Part shown: positions 1 through 7,329 of the stretch, one piece after another | How the letters are laid out: each line of letters begins with the position of its first letter | How positions within the stretch are numbered: the first letter of the stretch is position 1 | The notes under the pieces: generated by a model | Seen by the model: only the letters and a program-made list of their open reading frames with translations | The model's database searches: none | Told to the model about the DNA's origin: nothing | From: an uncultured Oscillospiraceae bacterium | GTDB lineage: Bacteria > Bacillota > Clostridia > Oscillospirales > Oscillospiraceae | NCBI GenBank assembly: GCA_934646175.1 | Contig: CAKUEI010000069.1 | Span: 1-8,673 of the forward strand | DNA: 8,673 nucleotides | Direction of reading: 5' to 3' | Made by a program: the position numbers and the translations under genes

Positions 1-930
1 GTCCGCCGCCATCCGGAGACCACGCTGGTCTGCAATCAGAAGACCGTTCCCATGCTGGAGCAGTTTTTCGGCGCCGCGGCCACGAAGAACCTTCTGCTGG
101 TGAAGGAGGGGGACACCCTCTGCACCGGCGGGCACACCCTCACCTTTGTGATGATGCCTATGGTTCACTGGCCGGAGGCCATGGTGACCTATGATGTGAC
201 GGATAAGACCCTGTTCTCCGCCGACGCCTTTGGCAGCTTCGGCGCCCTGAACGGCCACCTGTTTGCGGACGAGGTGCATTTTGAGACAGAGTGGCTTTCC
301 GACGCCCGTCGCTACTTCACCAATATCGTGGGCAAGTACGGCACGCCGGTGCAGAGCATTCTGAAAAAGGCCGGCGGGCTGGAGATCAGCATGATCTGCC
401 CCCTGCACGGCCCTGTCTGGCGGAAGGATTTCGGCTGGATTTTGGACAAGTACCAGCGCTGGAGTACCTGCACGCCGGAGGATCAGGCTGTGGTCATCTA
501 TTATGCGTCGGTGTACGGCAACACGGAGAATGCTGCCCAGATCCTTGCCATGGAACTGGCGAATCAGGGCGTGGAGGATGTACGGCTGTACGATACGGCG
601 GTCACCCATGTGTCCGAACTGGTGGGCGAGGCATTCCGCGCCAGCCATCTGGTCTTCGCTGCCCCTACCATTGACGGCGGCGTGTTCCCTGCTATGGATA
701 CCCTGCTCCACCATCTGGCCGCCCATGCCCTTCATGACCGCACGGTGGCGGTCATGGATAACGGCACCTGGGCCCCCACTGCCGCCAAGCAGATGACCCA
801 GCAGCTCTCCACCATGAAAAACATGAAGGTGCTGGAACCGGCCATCTCCCTGAAGTCCTCTGTGAAGGAAGGGGACCGGCAGCAGCTTTCCGCCCTGGCC
901 GCCGCCATTGCTGCGGATCTGACGGCGTAA
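1..930 (+). CDS. FprA-family flavodiiron protein (A-type flavoprotein), 5' end missing
   Basis: The reading frame is open from base 1, so the gene starts left of the window; 309 codons of its C-terminal part are present (the family is usually about 400 residues). Flavodiiron proteins are cytosolic and reduce O2 to water, or NO to N2O, at a di-iron site fed by FMN, protecting anaerobes from oxygen. Seen here: the end of the metallo-beta-lactamase-like domain with iron ligands His (MVHWPEAM, codon 166-168), Asp (FSADAFGSFG, codon 223-225) and His (ICPLHGPVWR, codon 406-408). A flavodoxin domain follows from about base 490, with the FMN phosphate loop YASVYGNTEN (502-531). The usual HxExDH ligand motif would lie upstream of the window. 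No rubredoxin or flavin reductase domain is fused at the C terminus, so this is the simple two-domain class. A strong terminator follows directly. Family assignment is firm; O2 versus NO preference cannot be read. Confidence 0.95.
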   Translation, partial: VRRHPETTLVCNQKTVPMLEQFFGAAATKNLLLVKEGDTLCTGGHTLTFVMMPMVHWPEAMVTYDVTDKTLFSADAFGSFGALNGHLFADEVHFETEWLSDARRYFTNIVGKYGTPVQSILKKAGGLEISMICPLHGPVWRKDFGWILDKYQRWSTCTPEDQAVVIYYASVYGNTENAAQILAMELANQGVEDVRLYDTAVTHVSELVGEAFRASHLVFAAPTIDGGVFPAMDTLLHHLAAHALHDRTVAVMDNGTWAPTAAKQMTQQLSTMKNMKVLEPAISLKSSVKEGDRQQLSALAAAIAADLTA

Positions 931-939
931 CACGGCTCA

Positions 940-980
940 AAAAGCGCGGCGCCCCGCTTTGCGGGCGCCGCGCTTTTCTC
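940..980 (+). terminator. Rho-independent terminator of the flavodiiron gene
   Basis: A 15-bp perfect GC-rich stem pairs 940-954 with 963-977 around a short loop, and ends in TTTTCTCTTTT. It begins 10 bp after the flavodiiron stop codon and separates that gene from the next one. Confidence 0.9.
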
Positions 981-1009
981 TTTTCAAACGGCGAAAAAAG
1001 GTGTATCCT
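981..1009 (+). promoter_or_regulatory. possible weak SigA-type promoter of the C39-like gene
   Basis: TTTTCA (981-986) and TATCCT (1004-1009) are 17 bp apart, each matching four of six consensus bases. The position, just after a terminator and 31 bp before the next start codon, makes a promoter here necessary, but the boxes are weak and this pair is only the best candidate. Confidence 0.35.
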
Positions 1010-1040
1010 GTAGGGCAGAGAAAAAAGGAGGCGGTGCGCC

Positions 1041-1664
1041 ATGGCAGAGGGAGTCCGACTTGCCCATCCGGAGCTTCTGGAGATCACCGGGGAAGACGGC
1101 GCGGTATATTACGGCGCCGATCAGGACTGGTACCGGACGGTGTGGCAGCAGAAAGCGGGCTGCGGCCCCACGGCCGCGTCGGTCCAGCTGTCCTATCTGG
1201 CCCGGGCCCGGGAAATTTCCACCCTGTACGAATTCCCGGACACCCGGAGGGAGACCTTTGTGGACTATATGGAGGAGGTGTGGAAATGCGTCACCCCAGG
1301 CATTCGCGGCCTTAACAAAGTGAGCATGTACACCGATGGGGTGGAGCGCTTCGCCGCCCTGCGGGGCATTGCGGTCCGCACCCACGCGCTGGAGGTGCCC
1401 GCCCACCCCGGGCGGCCCGACCTTTCCGACTGCTACGCCTTTGTGGAGGAGGGCCTTCGCCGGGACTGCCCGGTGGCCTTCCTGAACCTGCACAACGGGG
1501 AAGAGACCCGGCTGGACAAATGGCACTGGGTACTCATCACCGGGCTGGAACAGCGGCCGGGGGAGCTTGCCTGTACTCTGGCGGACAGCGGGAACAGGCT
1601 GGAGATCGACCTTGCCCTCTGGTACCGCACCGCCCGGGACCTGGGGGGATTTGTCTGGATGTAA
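1041..1664 (+). CDS. C39-like (papain-fold) cysteine peptidase family protein, cytosolic
   Basis: This 207-residue protein resembles the C39-like peptidase fold. Visible catalytic pattern: Gln36/Gln37 as a possible oxyanion residue, Cys41 in QKAGCGPTAAS, His162 in KWHWVLITG, and Asp182 in LADSGN. The order Q-C-H-D and the CGPTA and HWVLITG motifs are typical of the family. There is no signal peptide, membrane segment or ABC-transporter domain, so it is not a bacteriocin-exporter C39 protease; it should act in the cytosol on an unknown substrate, or be a non-peptidase relative. The start is fixed by AGGAGG (1026-1031) nine bases before the ATG. The gene stands alone: a terminator lies before it, a hairpin-rich spacer after it, and no substrate peptide gene or partner is adjacent. 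Many related proteins in Clostridia are uncharacterised. The fold call is fairly secure, the activity is inference. Confidence 0.75.
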   Translation: MAEGVRLAHPELLEITGEDGAVYYGADQDWYRTVWQQKAGCGPTAASVQLSYLARAREISTLYEFPDTRRETFVDYMEEVWKCVTPGIRGLNKVSMYTDGVERFAALRGIAVRTHALEVPAHPGRPDLSDCYAFVEEGLRRDCPVAFLNLHNGEETRLDKWHWVLITGLEQRPGELACTLADSGNRLEIDLALWYRTARDLGGFVWM

Positions 1665-1670
1665 AATCGC

Positions 1671-1797
1671 TCAAACGGAACCCGCTCCGCTGGGCTTCCG
1701 TTTGAAAAAGCTGCGGCGAGCCGAGAAGTATGTTCGGCGGCGACGTACACGCCGCCGCCGAACATGGATTTTATTGATTCGCGCCTGCGGGCGCGAA
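1671..1797. repeat. cluster of three GC-rich hairpins in a gene-free spacer
   Basis: Three separate inverted repeats follow the C39-like gene. Hairpin A has a 10-bp stem (1671-1680 with 1696-1705). Hairpin B has a 13-bp perfect stem (1730-1742 with 1753-1765) and a 10-base loop. Hairpin C has an 8-bp perfect stem (1778-1785 with 1790-1797) and loop TGCG. None is followed by a U-run on either strand, so they do not look like terminators. The spacer codes for nothing I can support. A palindromic intergenic repeat module (REP or MITE-like) or a structured transcript tail would both fit; copies elsewhere in the genome cannot be seen from here. Confidence 0.55.
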
Positions 1798-1836
1798 CTC
1801 TGCGAGGCTTTTGATAAGCATAGTCTTTTCGATGAT

Positions 1837-1874
1837 AAAAGCGCCGCACTCTTCTGTGAGTGCGGCGCTTTTTT
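1837..1874. terminator. bidirectional terminator between converging genes
   Basis: A perfect 15-bp stem (1837-1851 with 1858-1872) with loop TTCTGT carries AAAA at its left foot and TTTTTT at its right foot, so it can end transcription from both sides. On the minus strand it starts right at the TAA stop of the MATE gene (1873-1875); on the plus strand it closes the C39-like gene's transcript after the hairpin cluster. Confidence 0.9.
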
Positions 1875-2751
1875 ATATCTGCTGCTCTTTTAGTTTCCGG
1901 ACTGCTTCTTCCCGCTTTTTAAAGATTTTCGGGAAGGTGGTGAAGATCACAACGGTGGTGATGATGCCCGCGGCGAAATCGGCGATTCCTTCGGAGAGGT
2001 AGACCCCCCGGAACCCCAGCACGTGGGTCAGGATAAAGCACAGGGGGATGAGGATGATGACCTTGCGGATCACCGCCAGCATGAGGGCGGATTTCGCCTG
2101 CCCCAGGGCCACGTTGACATTCTGCAGCGTCATCTGCACAAAGAACATGATGGAGCCCATAAGGAACAGGGGGCAGTACTGCTTGACGATATTGGTCACC
2201 GCGCCGATCAGCACCGAGCACATGGCAATGAGGGAATACCCCTGGGTCAGGATAAAGGGGTTCAAGCCTTGGGCCAGCATGACGAAAACCGTGCCGCAGG
2301 AGTAAATTTTCAGGTAGGAGACCGCAAACTCCATGGCGCTGGGCGGGCAGCCGAACAGGGTGACGATGGGCCGCGCCAGAAAGAAGGCCACTGCCCCGAT
2401 GGCGATGCCCAGCAGGAGCAGCAGGAGAGAGGAAGTGTTGAAAATGCGGTTTGCCTCTTCCCGGTTGCCCTCACCCAACTTGATGCCCGCCCGGGGAGAG
2501 CCGCCCAGGCCGATGAGGTTTGCAAAGGCCTGAATGATCAATGTGATGGGCAGGACGATGCCCAGGGCCGCCAGTGCGTCCATGCCGCTTCCGGCGATCT
2601 TGGCCACGTACATCCGGTCCACAATGTTGTAAAGGAAGGTGATCAGCTGGGCAATCACCGCGGGAATGGTCAGCCGGAACACCAGCGGGAGGATCTTCCC
2701 GTGGTCCAGCTGCTCCGTCATGCTTTCTTTTGCCTTGCCTGCCTGATGCAT
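1873..2751 (-). CDS. MATE-family efflux transporter with internal in-frame deletion
   Basis: The product is 292 residues; MATE exporters, which expel cationic drugs or metabolites in exchange for Na+ or H+, are normally about 440-460 residues with 12 helices. The N-terminal part is canonical: GKILPLVFRLTIPAVI, YNIVDRMYV and GLGGSPRAGIKLGEGN, then helices to about 189 (NPFILTQGY, IGAVTNIV). From residue 190 the sequence jumps to what is normally helix 10 (KQYCPLFLMGSIMFF), followed by the usual tail (ALGQAKSALMLAVIRKVIILIPL, residues 215-237). About 155 residues, helices 6-9, are absent, with the frame intact at about base 2184/2185. Roughly eight helices remain, so transport is doubtful. The start is supported by GGAGAGG four bases before ATG 2751; Met11 (2721) has a poorer site. 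It lies 21 bp after the sulfatase gene, probably in one operon. An assembly error is possible but less likely given the clean junction. Confidence 0.85.
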   Translation of the reverse strand: MHQAGKAKESMTEQLDHGKILPLVFRLTIPAVIAQLITFLYNIVDRMYVAKIAGSGMDALAALGIVLPITLIIQAFANLIGLGGSPRAGIKLGEGNREEANRIFNTSSLLLLLLGIAIGAVAFFLARPIVTLFGCPPSAMEFAVSYLKIYSCGTVFVMLAQGLNPFILTQGYSLIAMCSVLIGAVTNIVKQYCPLFLMGSIMFFVQMTLQNVNVALGQAKSALMLAVIRKVIILIPLCFILTHVLGFRGVYLSEGIADFAAGIITTVVIFTTFPKIFKKREEAVRKLKEQQI

Positions 2752-2772
2752 GAGGCCTCTCCAAATTTTGTT

Positions 2773-4614
2773 TTACCGCAGGCCAATGACCGCGTCGAAG
2801 CAGTCGCTCCGCCGGTCATCCCCGCCGAACAGGTTGTTGTACTGCATGATCTGATACTTCTCGATCAGGTCGTCATACTCCGTCCTGGAAAGATGGCTGT
2901 ACGCCTTGCCGTTCTGATCGAAATAGCCCACGAAGGTGAAGACGGGCAGGGTCATCTGCGTTTCGGTCAGAAAATCCTCATAGACGCTGGTCTTCGCCCC
3001 AGCATAGTGCAGGAGATACTGCCCGAGGAAGTTCAAGCTGCTCATTCCCGGCCCATCGTCCTCCAGCGGGTAATTGGCCCAGATGACGAAGGGAGTCTGG
3101 AATTTGCCCATGTACTGCTCCATGGTCATTTCGTCCTGCTTTACGCCGTAGGCCTTGTCCAGAAATTCCTGCTCCAACGAGGGCTGATGGTCACCGAACA
3201 TGAGAATGATGGTGGGTTCCTCCTGAGCGGAGAAATAGCTCACCAGCTTCTGAAATGCCTCGTCCGTCAGATTGGCAAGGGTCAGGTACTGCTCCGCCTT
3301 TGGGTATTTTCCCGGTTCGTCGGTGAGCTGCACCTGAGTGGGATAGTCCTCCACCGCGTAGCCGCCGTGGTTCTGGATGGTCACGTTGAAGAGAAACAGG
3401 GGCTTGGAGGGGTCCCGGTGCTCGTACTCCCAGATGACCTGATCAAAGTCGGAGTCGTCGCTGACGTACCCGTGTTCCAAGGTCTGGGGCACATCCATGT
3501 CCGCACCGCACTTATAGGCGTCAAACCCCAGCCGGGGATAGGCCTGATTCCGCTGCCAGGAGGTGTACTCTCCCGGATGAAAGGCCAGAGTAGCGTATCC
3601 CTGTGCCTTCAGCAGGGAGGCCAGCGAGGCAGACGGTCCCAGGAGATACTGCTGATAGGGAATGCTGCCGGAGGGGAGGAAGGCCATGGAATTCCCGGTC
3701 AGGAATTCAAATTCGCTGGCGCTGGTGCCCGCACCGAACACCGAGGTATACGCCTTCCCAACGATGGCATTGTCCAGCGCACGGATATGCTCCATGGTGC
3801 TGTCCGTCAGGCTCAGGTGGCCGTAGCTTTCGAAGTCCGCCCACGATTCGTTCATGATGGCGATGATGTTGGGCGCCTTCTCCGGCGCGGAGGGAGAGGC
3901 GGAGGACGGGGATACGGCCTCGGCGATTTCGTCCACCATTTCAGGGTCTGCACTCTCCGGCTTTTCCACATTCATGTATTTCACATTGCAGAAGAAGGCC
4001 GCCGCCGCGCCGCTTTTCTGGTAGGCCCCCGTCTGATTCCAGACGTCGCCGCTCACCCCGAGGGCGGGCATGGTGCCGGGCAGCAGCACCAGCGCCAGAC
4101 AGACAGCACCCGCCGCCAGAAAGGTGCGCCGGGGGTGCGGGTAAAGGGACGGTGCGCCCTTTCCCAGCAGCTTTTTCCTGTGAAGGACCCGGGAGGCGAG
4201 GAAGATCCCGCAGAGGGTCAAGATCCCCACCCACATGCGGACCGTGGGGAACAGGCTGTAGTTCCCCGCCACATCGGCGGCGGTGCCCAGAGCGGTCAGG
4301 TCCCACGGTAAAATGGGAAGTCCGCGGAACAAAATGACGAAGTAGTTGGCCGCGCCCCAACCGCCGAAGACCCCGTGGAGCACCATCAGGCTCATCATGG
4401 GCTTTCCCGTGGCGGCGTACAGCAGGAAATAGAGCACACCCGCGTACAGCGCGTTGCCCAGCACCGCCCCGAGGGACATTGACCAGGGGTTGACACCCAG
4501 AATGAATTGCATGAGCCAGACCGCGGTGAAGGGCGGCAGCACGATCAGCAGTACCTGAAGCACCCGGCGGGCGGGCGAGGTTTTCACTTTTTTGGGGGCA
4601 GCGGCAGTCAGCAT
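2773..4614 (-). CDS. LTA synthase family sulfatase-like membrane protein
   Basis: This 613-residue membrane enzyme belongs to the lipoteichoic acid synthase/phosphoglycerol transferase family, which moves glycerol-phosphate from phosphatidylglycerol to surface polymers or glycolipids outside the cell. About five helices occupy the N-terminal 185 residues. A proline/serine-rich linker (PSSASPSAP) leads to the extracellular sulfatase domain, with the metal Glu256 in NIIAIMNESW, nucleophile Thr297 in GAGTSASEFEFLTG, His416 in IQNHGGY, and Asp475-His476 in MFGDHQPS. These match the active-site residues known from S. aureus LtaS. ATG 4614 is chosen because GGAG lies nine bases before it; ATG 4629, five codons upstream, has no clear ribosome site but cannot be excluded. 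A good promoter lies just upstream and the MATE gene follows after 21 bp. The true product, LTA or another phosphoglycerol modification, is not resolved by sequence. Confidence 0.9.
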   Translation of the reverse strand: MLTAAAPKKVKTSPARRVLQVLLIVLPPFTAVWLMQFILGVNPWSMSLGAVLGNALYAGVLYFLLYAATGKPMMSLMVLHGVFGGWGAANYFVILFRGLPILPWDLTALGTAADVAGNYSLFPTVRMWVGILTLCGIFLASRVLHRKKLLGKGAPSLYPHPRRTFLAAGAVCLALVLLPGTMPALGVSGDVWNQTGAYQKSGAAAAFFCNVKYMNVEKPESADPEMVDEIAEAVSPSSASPSAPEKAPNIIAIMNESWADFESYGHLSLTDSTMEHIRALDNAIVGKAYTSVFGAGTSASEFEFLTGNSMAFLPSGSIPYQQYLLGPSASLASLLKAQGYATLAFHPGEYTSWQRNQAYPRLGFDAYKCGADMDVPQTLEHGYVSDDSDFDQVIWEYEHRDPSKPLFLFNVTIQNHGGYAVEDYPTQVQLTDEPGKYPKAEQYLTLANLTDEAFQKLVSYFSAQEEPTIILMFGDHQPSLEQEFLDKAYGVKQDEMTMEQYMGKFQTPFVIWANYPLEDDGPGMSSLNFLGQYLLHYAGAKTSVYEDFLTETQMTLPVFTFVGYFDQNGKAYSHLSRTEYDDLIEKYQIMQYNNLFGGDDRRSDCFDAVIGLR

Positions 4615-4652
4615 ATCGGTTCGCTCCATGACAGAAATTTTTCAGACTTCTT

Positions 4653-4681
4653 ATCTTAGCGCATTTGCGGGAAAAAGTCAA
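4653..4681 (-). promoter_or_regulatory. SigA-type promoter of the sulfatase-MATE operon
   Basis: On the minus strand, TTGACT (4681-4676) and TAAGAT (4658-4653) are exactly 17 bp apart. Transcription would start near 4646, leaving about 30 bases before ATG 4614. It lies between the upstream gene's terminator and this gene, where a promoter is expected. Confidence 0.65.
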
Positions 4682-4712
4682 AACCCGGCTAAGCGCGTCG
4701 AAAAAAACGCAA

Positions 4713-4746
4713 TAAAAACCGGCCCCCGGATTTTCCGGGGGCCGGT
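4713..4746 (-). terminator. Rho-independent terminator of the glycyl radical enzyme gene
   Basis: A perfect 13-bp GC-rich stem (4718-4730 with 4734-4746), with a three-base loop, is followed on the minus strand by TTTTTA and a further run of T. It lies 30 bp after the stop codon of the glycyl radical enzyme and insulates it from the sulfatase gene. Confidence 0.92.
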
Positions 4747-4776
4747 CTGATCTGTTTGTATCCGGGAAGCGAACGA

Positions 4777-7197
4777 TTACACGTTCATCTCGGTGCGCTG
4801 GATCAGCGCGTCCTGAGCTTCCTTGAACACCTCGACGAAGTAAGCGGAGAAGCCGGCGATACGAACCACCAGATCCTTGTACTTGTCGGGATGGGCCTGA
4901 GCGTCCTTCAGAGTTTCAACGGACACGATGTTCAGCTGCAGCTCCATGCCGCCGCCGGCGAAGAAGGTCTCCATCACGGCGCGCAGCTTGTTGACGCCGT
5001 TGTTGCCCTGCAGCGCGGAGGGGTGGAACTTCATGTTGCACAGAGTGCCGTTGGTGTACTTGGTCTGATCGAACTTCAGGATGGAGCCGATGGTGGACAG
5101 GGGGCCGTTCTTGTCCATGCCGGCAGCGGGGGAGATACCGTCGGACAGAGGCTCGCCGGTCTTACGGCCGTCGGGAGTGGCGAAAGTGAACATACCCATG
5201 ACGACGTTCAGGGTGACAGGCCAGCAGCCCGGGCCCCAATGGCAGCCTCTGGGGCTTACGCCGCGGGCGATGCCGTCGGCATAGGTGTCAGCAACGAAGG
5301 ACAGGAAGCGGTCGGCCTCTTCATCGTTGTTGCCGAAGTGCACGACCTGGCCGCGGATATACTGCAGCAGATCCTCGTGACCTTCCCAGTTGCTCATCAG
5401 AGCATCATACAGCTCACGGGTGGTGCACTTCTTGGTGACGAAGCACAGCTGGTTGATGACGTTCAGGCTGTCAGCCACAGTGCCGTGGCCGATGCTGGAG
5501 TTACCGGCGCCGTTGTACTTTGCACCGCCCCACAGCACGTCGTGGCCGCTCTCCATGCAGCCGTCCATAGTGGCGGACAGCAGGGGCAGCGGACGCTCGA
5601 AGCCGTAGATGTACTCATAGCAGTTGACCATGTTGACCTGCCAGCGGGTGAAGTACTCCATCTGGGTGCGATAAGCAGCCAGGACCTCGTCCATGCTGGT
5701 CATGTCATACAGATAGCCGGTCTGGGGGCCGCTGACGGTGGGTTCAGGCGCACCGGGGAAGCGGAAGGGGTTCACACCGTTGTTCATAGCCAGCCACAGA
5801 GCGGCAGGCAGGATGGTGTAAGCCGCGTTGCCGTCGCCGCCGGAGTTGGCGAAGTCGCAGCCGCAGACGCAGGGCTCCACGCAGCCGATCAGGCAGTAGT
5901 TGCGGGCATCCTCCACGGGGATACCGCGGCGCTCGACGAAGGACTTGATGGTGACCTCATCGTTCTCGAACGCGGGCACACCGCCGACCTGCTTGTTGGT
6001 CTCCAGAGCAGCCTCCCACAGCTTGTCGGGAGTGCCTTCATGCACACGCAGAGCCAGAGGAGGATTGTGCAGCTTCAGACGGGCGGAGGACTGCAGGAAC
6101 ATGTAAGTAGCCTCGTTGGTGGCGTCGTTGCCTTCCTTGTCCACGCCGCCCAGGGTGATCAGCTGACCGGAGGTGTAGCCCGGGCCGGACTTGGTGGCGC
6201 CCTCGGACCAGACCTTGTTGCACTCGGCGACCTTCAGCATGAACATGTCGGTCAGCTCCTGAGCATCCTCATGGGTCAGGCGGCCGGAAGCCAGGTCAGC
6301 CTCCAGATACTTGCCGACGTACTGATCCATACGGCCATAGGAGATGCCGTGCAGCTGAGCATCCAGAATGTGACCCAGCTGATAGAGATAGCAGGCCTGC
6401 AGCGCTTCCTGATAGGTGCGGCAGGGCTTCTCCATGATCCAGTTCAGGCTGTCAGCCATCTGCTCCAGCTCGGCCTTGCGGGCGGCGTCCTTGCACTCGG
6501 CGGCCTGACGGGCGCACTCGGCAGCGTAACGCTTGGTGTAGATGATGATGCCCTCGGACACCACGTCGACAGCACGATAGAAGATGTACTGACGGGCGCC
6601 GTCACCAGCCATGCCGGTGTCTTCCAGATACTTCATCTTGGCACGGGCCTCATCGCGGATGGCGCCGAAGCCCTTGTCCACGACCTTCCAGAAGTTGCCG
6701 CAGAAGTGGCCGATGGGGTTCTGGCAGTTGCCCTTCACGCCGAAGTTCAGCACACGTGCGCCGGCCAGATTCTTATAGGTCTCGGGCAGATAGCGGTCGA
6801 TCTTGGCGCTGGTGCATTCTTTGTCCCAGAAGTGGGCGGTCTTCATGATGTAATCATAGGTTTCCTTGTCGATGTCGTAGGGGTCGACGCTGCGGGTGGG
6901 CAGTTTGTCGATCTCGTCGAGGAACCACCAGAAGGAGTTCTCGGGGAACAGGGCGCAGGCACGATACTTGTCGGCGGCAAAGCCCACGATCTTCTCATCC
7001 TCGCGGACGGGGGTGGGCATCTTCTCGAACAGGTTGCGCAGGTTGTAAGCGCGCTTCAGGATACCGGTCAGATCGGGGTTCTCCATATAAAATTCGGTGA
7101 CCAGCTTATAGCGAGCCAGATCGATCTGCGGCTTGGTGTTGCGGTACTTTGCGCGGATGCGCTGCACACGCTCGGTAATGGGTGCATTTTGATACAT
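4777..7197 (-). CDS. glycyl radical enzyme, PFL2/dehydratase type, substrate unknown
   Basis: This 806-residue protein is a complete glycyl radical enzyme, an oxygen-sensitive cytosolic catalyst that stores a radical on a backbone glycine and passes it to a cysteine. Seen: radical loop RIAGFSAYF with Gly782 and the usual RTE end (QRTEMNV); active-site GCVEP with Cys439 and Glu441; NPIGHFCGN with His164 and LHGISYGRMDQY with His283, segments resembling glycerol dehydratase and hydroxyproline dehydratase. The C-x-E motif excludes true pyruvate formate-lyase, which has adjacent cysteines. Cysteines 435, 439, 443, 445 and 447 crowd the active-site loop, which I do not recognise from any characterised class. 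The Asp found 14 residues after the catalytic Cys in glycerol dehydratase (from memory) is Gly here. ATG 7197 is chosen over TTG 7203 because AAAGGAG lies eight bases before it. No radical-SAM activase is adjacent, so one must act from elsewhere. A C-O, C-N or C-S lyase reaction is plausible. Confidence 0.92.
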   Translation of the reverse strand: MYQNAPITERVQRIRAKYRNTKPQIDLARYKLVTEFYMENPDLTGILKRAYNLRNLFEKMPTPVREDEKIVGFAADKYRACALFPENSFWWFLDEIDKLPTRSVDPYDIDKETYDYIMKTAHFWDKECTSAKIDRYLPETYKNLAGARVLNFGVKGNCQNPIGHFCGNFWKVVDKGFGAIRDEARAKMKYLEDTGMAGDGARQYIFYRAVDVVSEGIIIYTKRYAAECARQAAECKDAARKAELEQMADSLNWIMEKPCRTYQEALQACYLYQLGHILDAQLHGISYGRMDQYVGKYLEADLASGRLTHEDAQELTDMFMLKVAECNKVWSEGATKSGPGYTSGQLITLGGVDKEGNDATNEATYMFLQSSARLKLHNPPLALRVHEGTPDKLWEAALETNKQVGGVPAFENDEVTIKSFVERRGIPVEDARNYCLIGCVEPCVCGCDFANSGGDGNAAYTILPAALWLAMNNGVNPFRFPGAPEPTVSGPQTGYLYDMTSMDEVLAAYRTQMEYFTRWQVNMVNCYEYIYGFERPLPLLSATMDGCMESGHDVLWGGAKYNGAGNSSIGHGTVADSLNVINQLCFVTKKCTTRELYDALMSNWEGHEDLLQYIRGQVVHFGNNDEEADRFLSFVADTYADGIARGVSPRGCHWGPGCWPVTLNVVMGMFTFATPDGRKTGEPLSDGISPAAGMDKNGPLSTIGSILKFDQTKYTNGTLCNMKFHPSALQGNNGVNKLRAVMETFFAGGGMELQLNIVSVETLKDAQAHPDKYKDLVVRIAGFSAYFVEVFKEAQDALIQRTEMNV

Positions 7198-7323
7198 AAC
7201 CAACTCTCCTTTGCGTTATTCGGGCAAAAGCCCGTGGTTTTCCGGCATGAGGCCGGTTTGCTGTGGAAGTTCGACCAAGCTTCCGCCGGCCGAAGCCGGT
7301 GGAAGGTATGGTGGAATTTGTAC
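7198..7323 (-). other. structured 5' leader of the glycyl radical enzyme mRNA
   Basis: About 125 bases separate the predicted transcription start from the ATG. Three hairpins lie in this leader: 7280-7305 (two 5-bp stems flanking one mismatch, loop UUCG on the mRNA strand), 7242-7256 (5-bp stem CCGGC/GCCGG) and 7221-7234 (5-bp stem, loop TTTT). The ribosome site AAAGGAG is at about 7206-7212. No terminator-like stem with a U-run and no riboswitch class I know is visible. mRNA stabilisation or translational control would fit, but neither is shown. Confidence 0.45.
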
Positions 7324-7329
7324 AAATAT

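Noticed and set aside
1671..1705. Terminator of the C39-like gene at the first hairpin
   Set aside because: The stem is followed by AAAAGC on the plus strand and no U-run on the minus strand; the true terminator is at 1837-1874.
2023..4311. 762-codon open frame on the plus strand across the MATE and sulfatase genes
   Set aside because: It runs antisense through two recognisable genes and the gap between them, with a His/Gly/Gln-rich translation without domains; a shadow frame.
7195..7203. TTG start of the glycyl radical enzyme at 7203
   Set aside because: The ribosome site would be only about two bases away; ATG at 7197 has an eight-base spacing.
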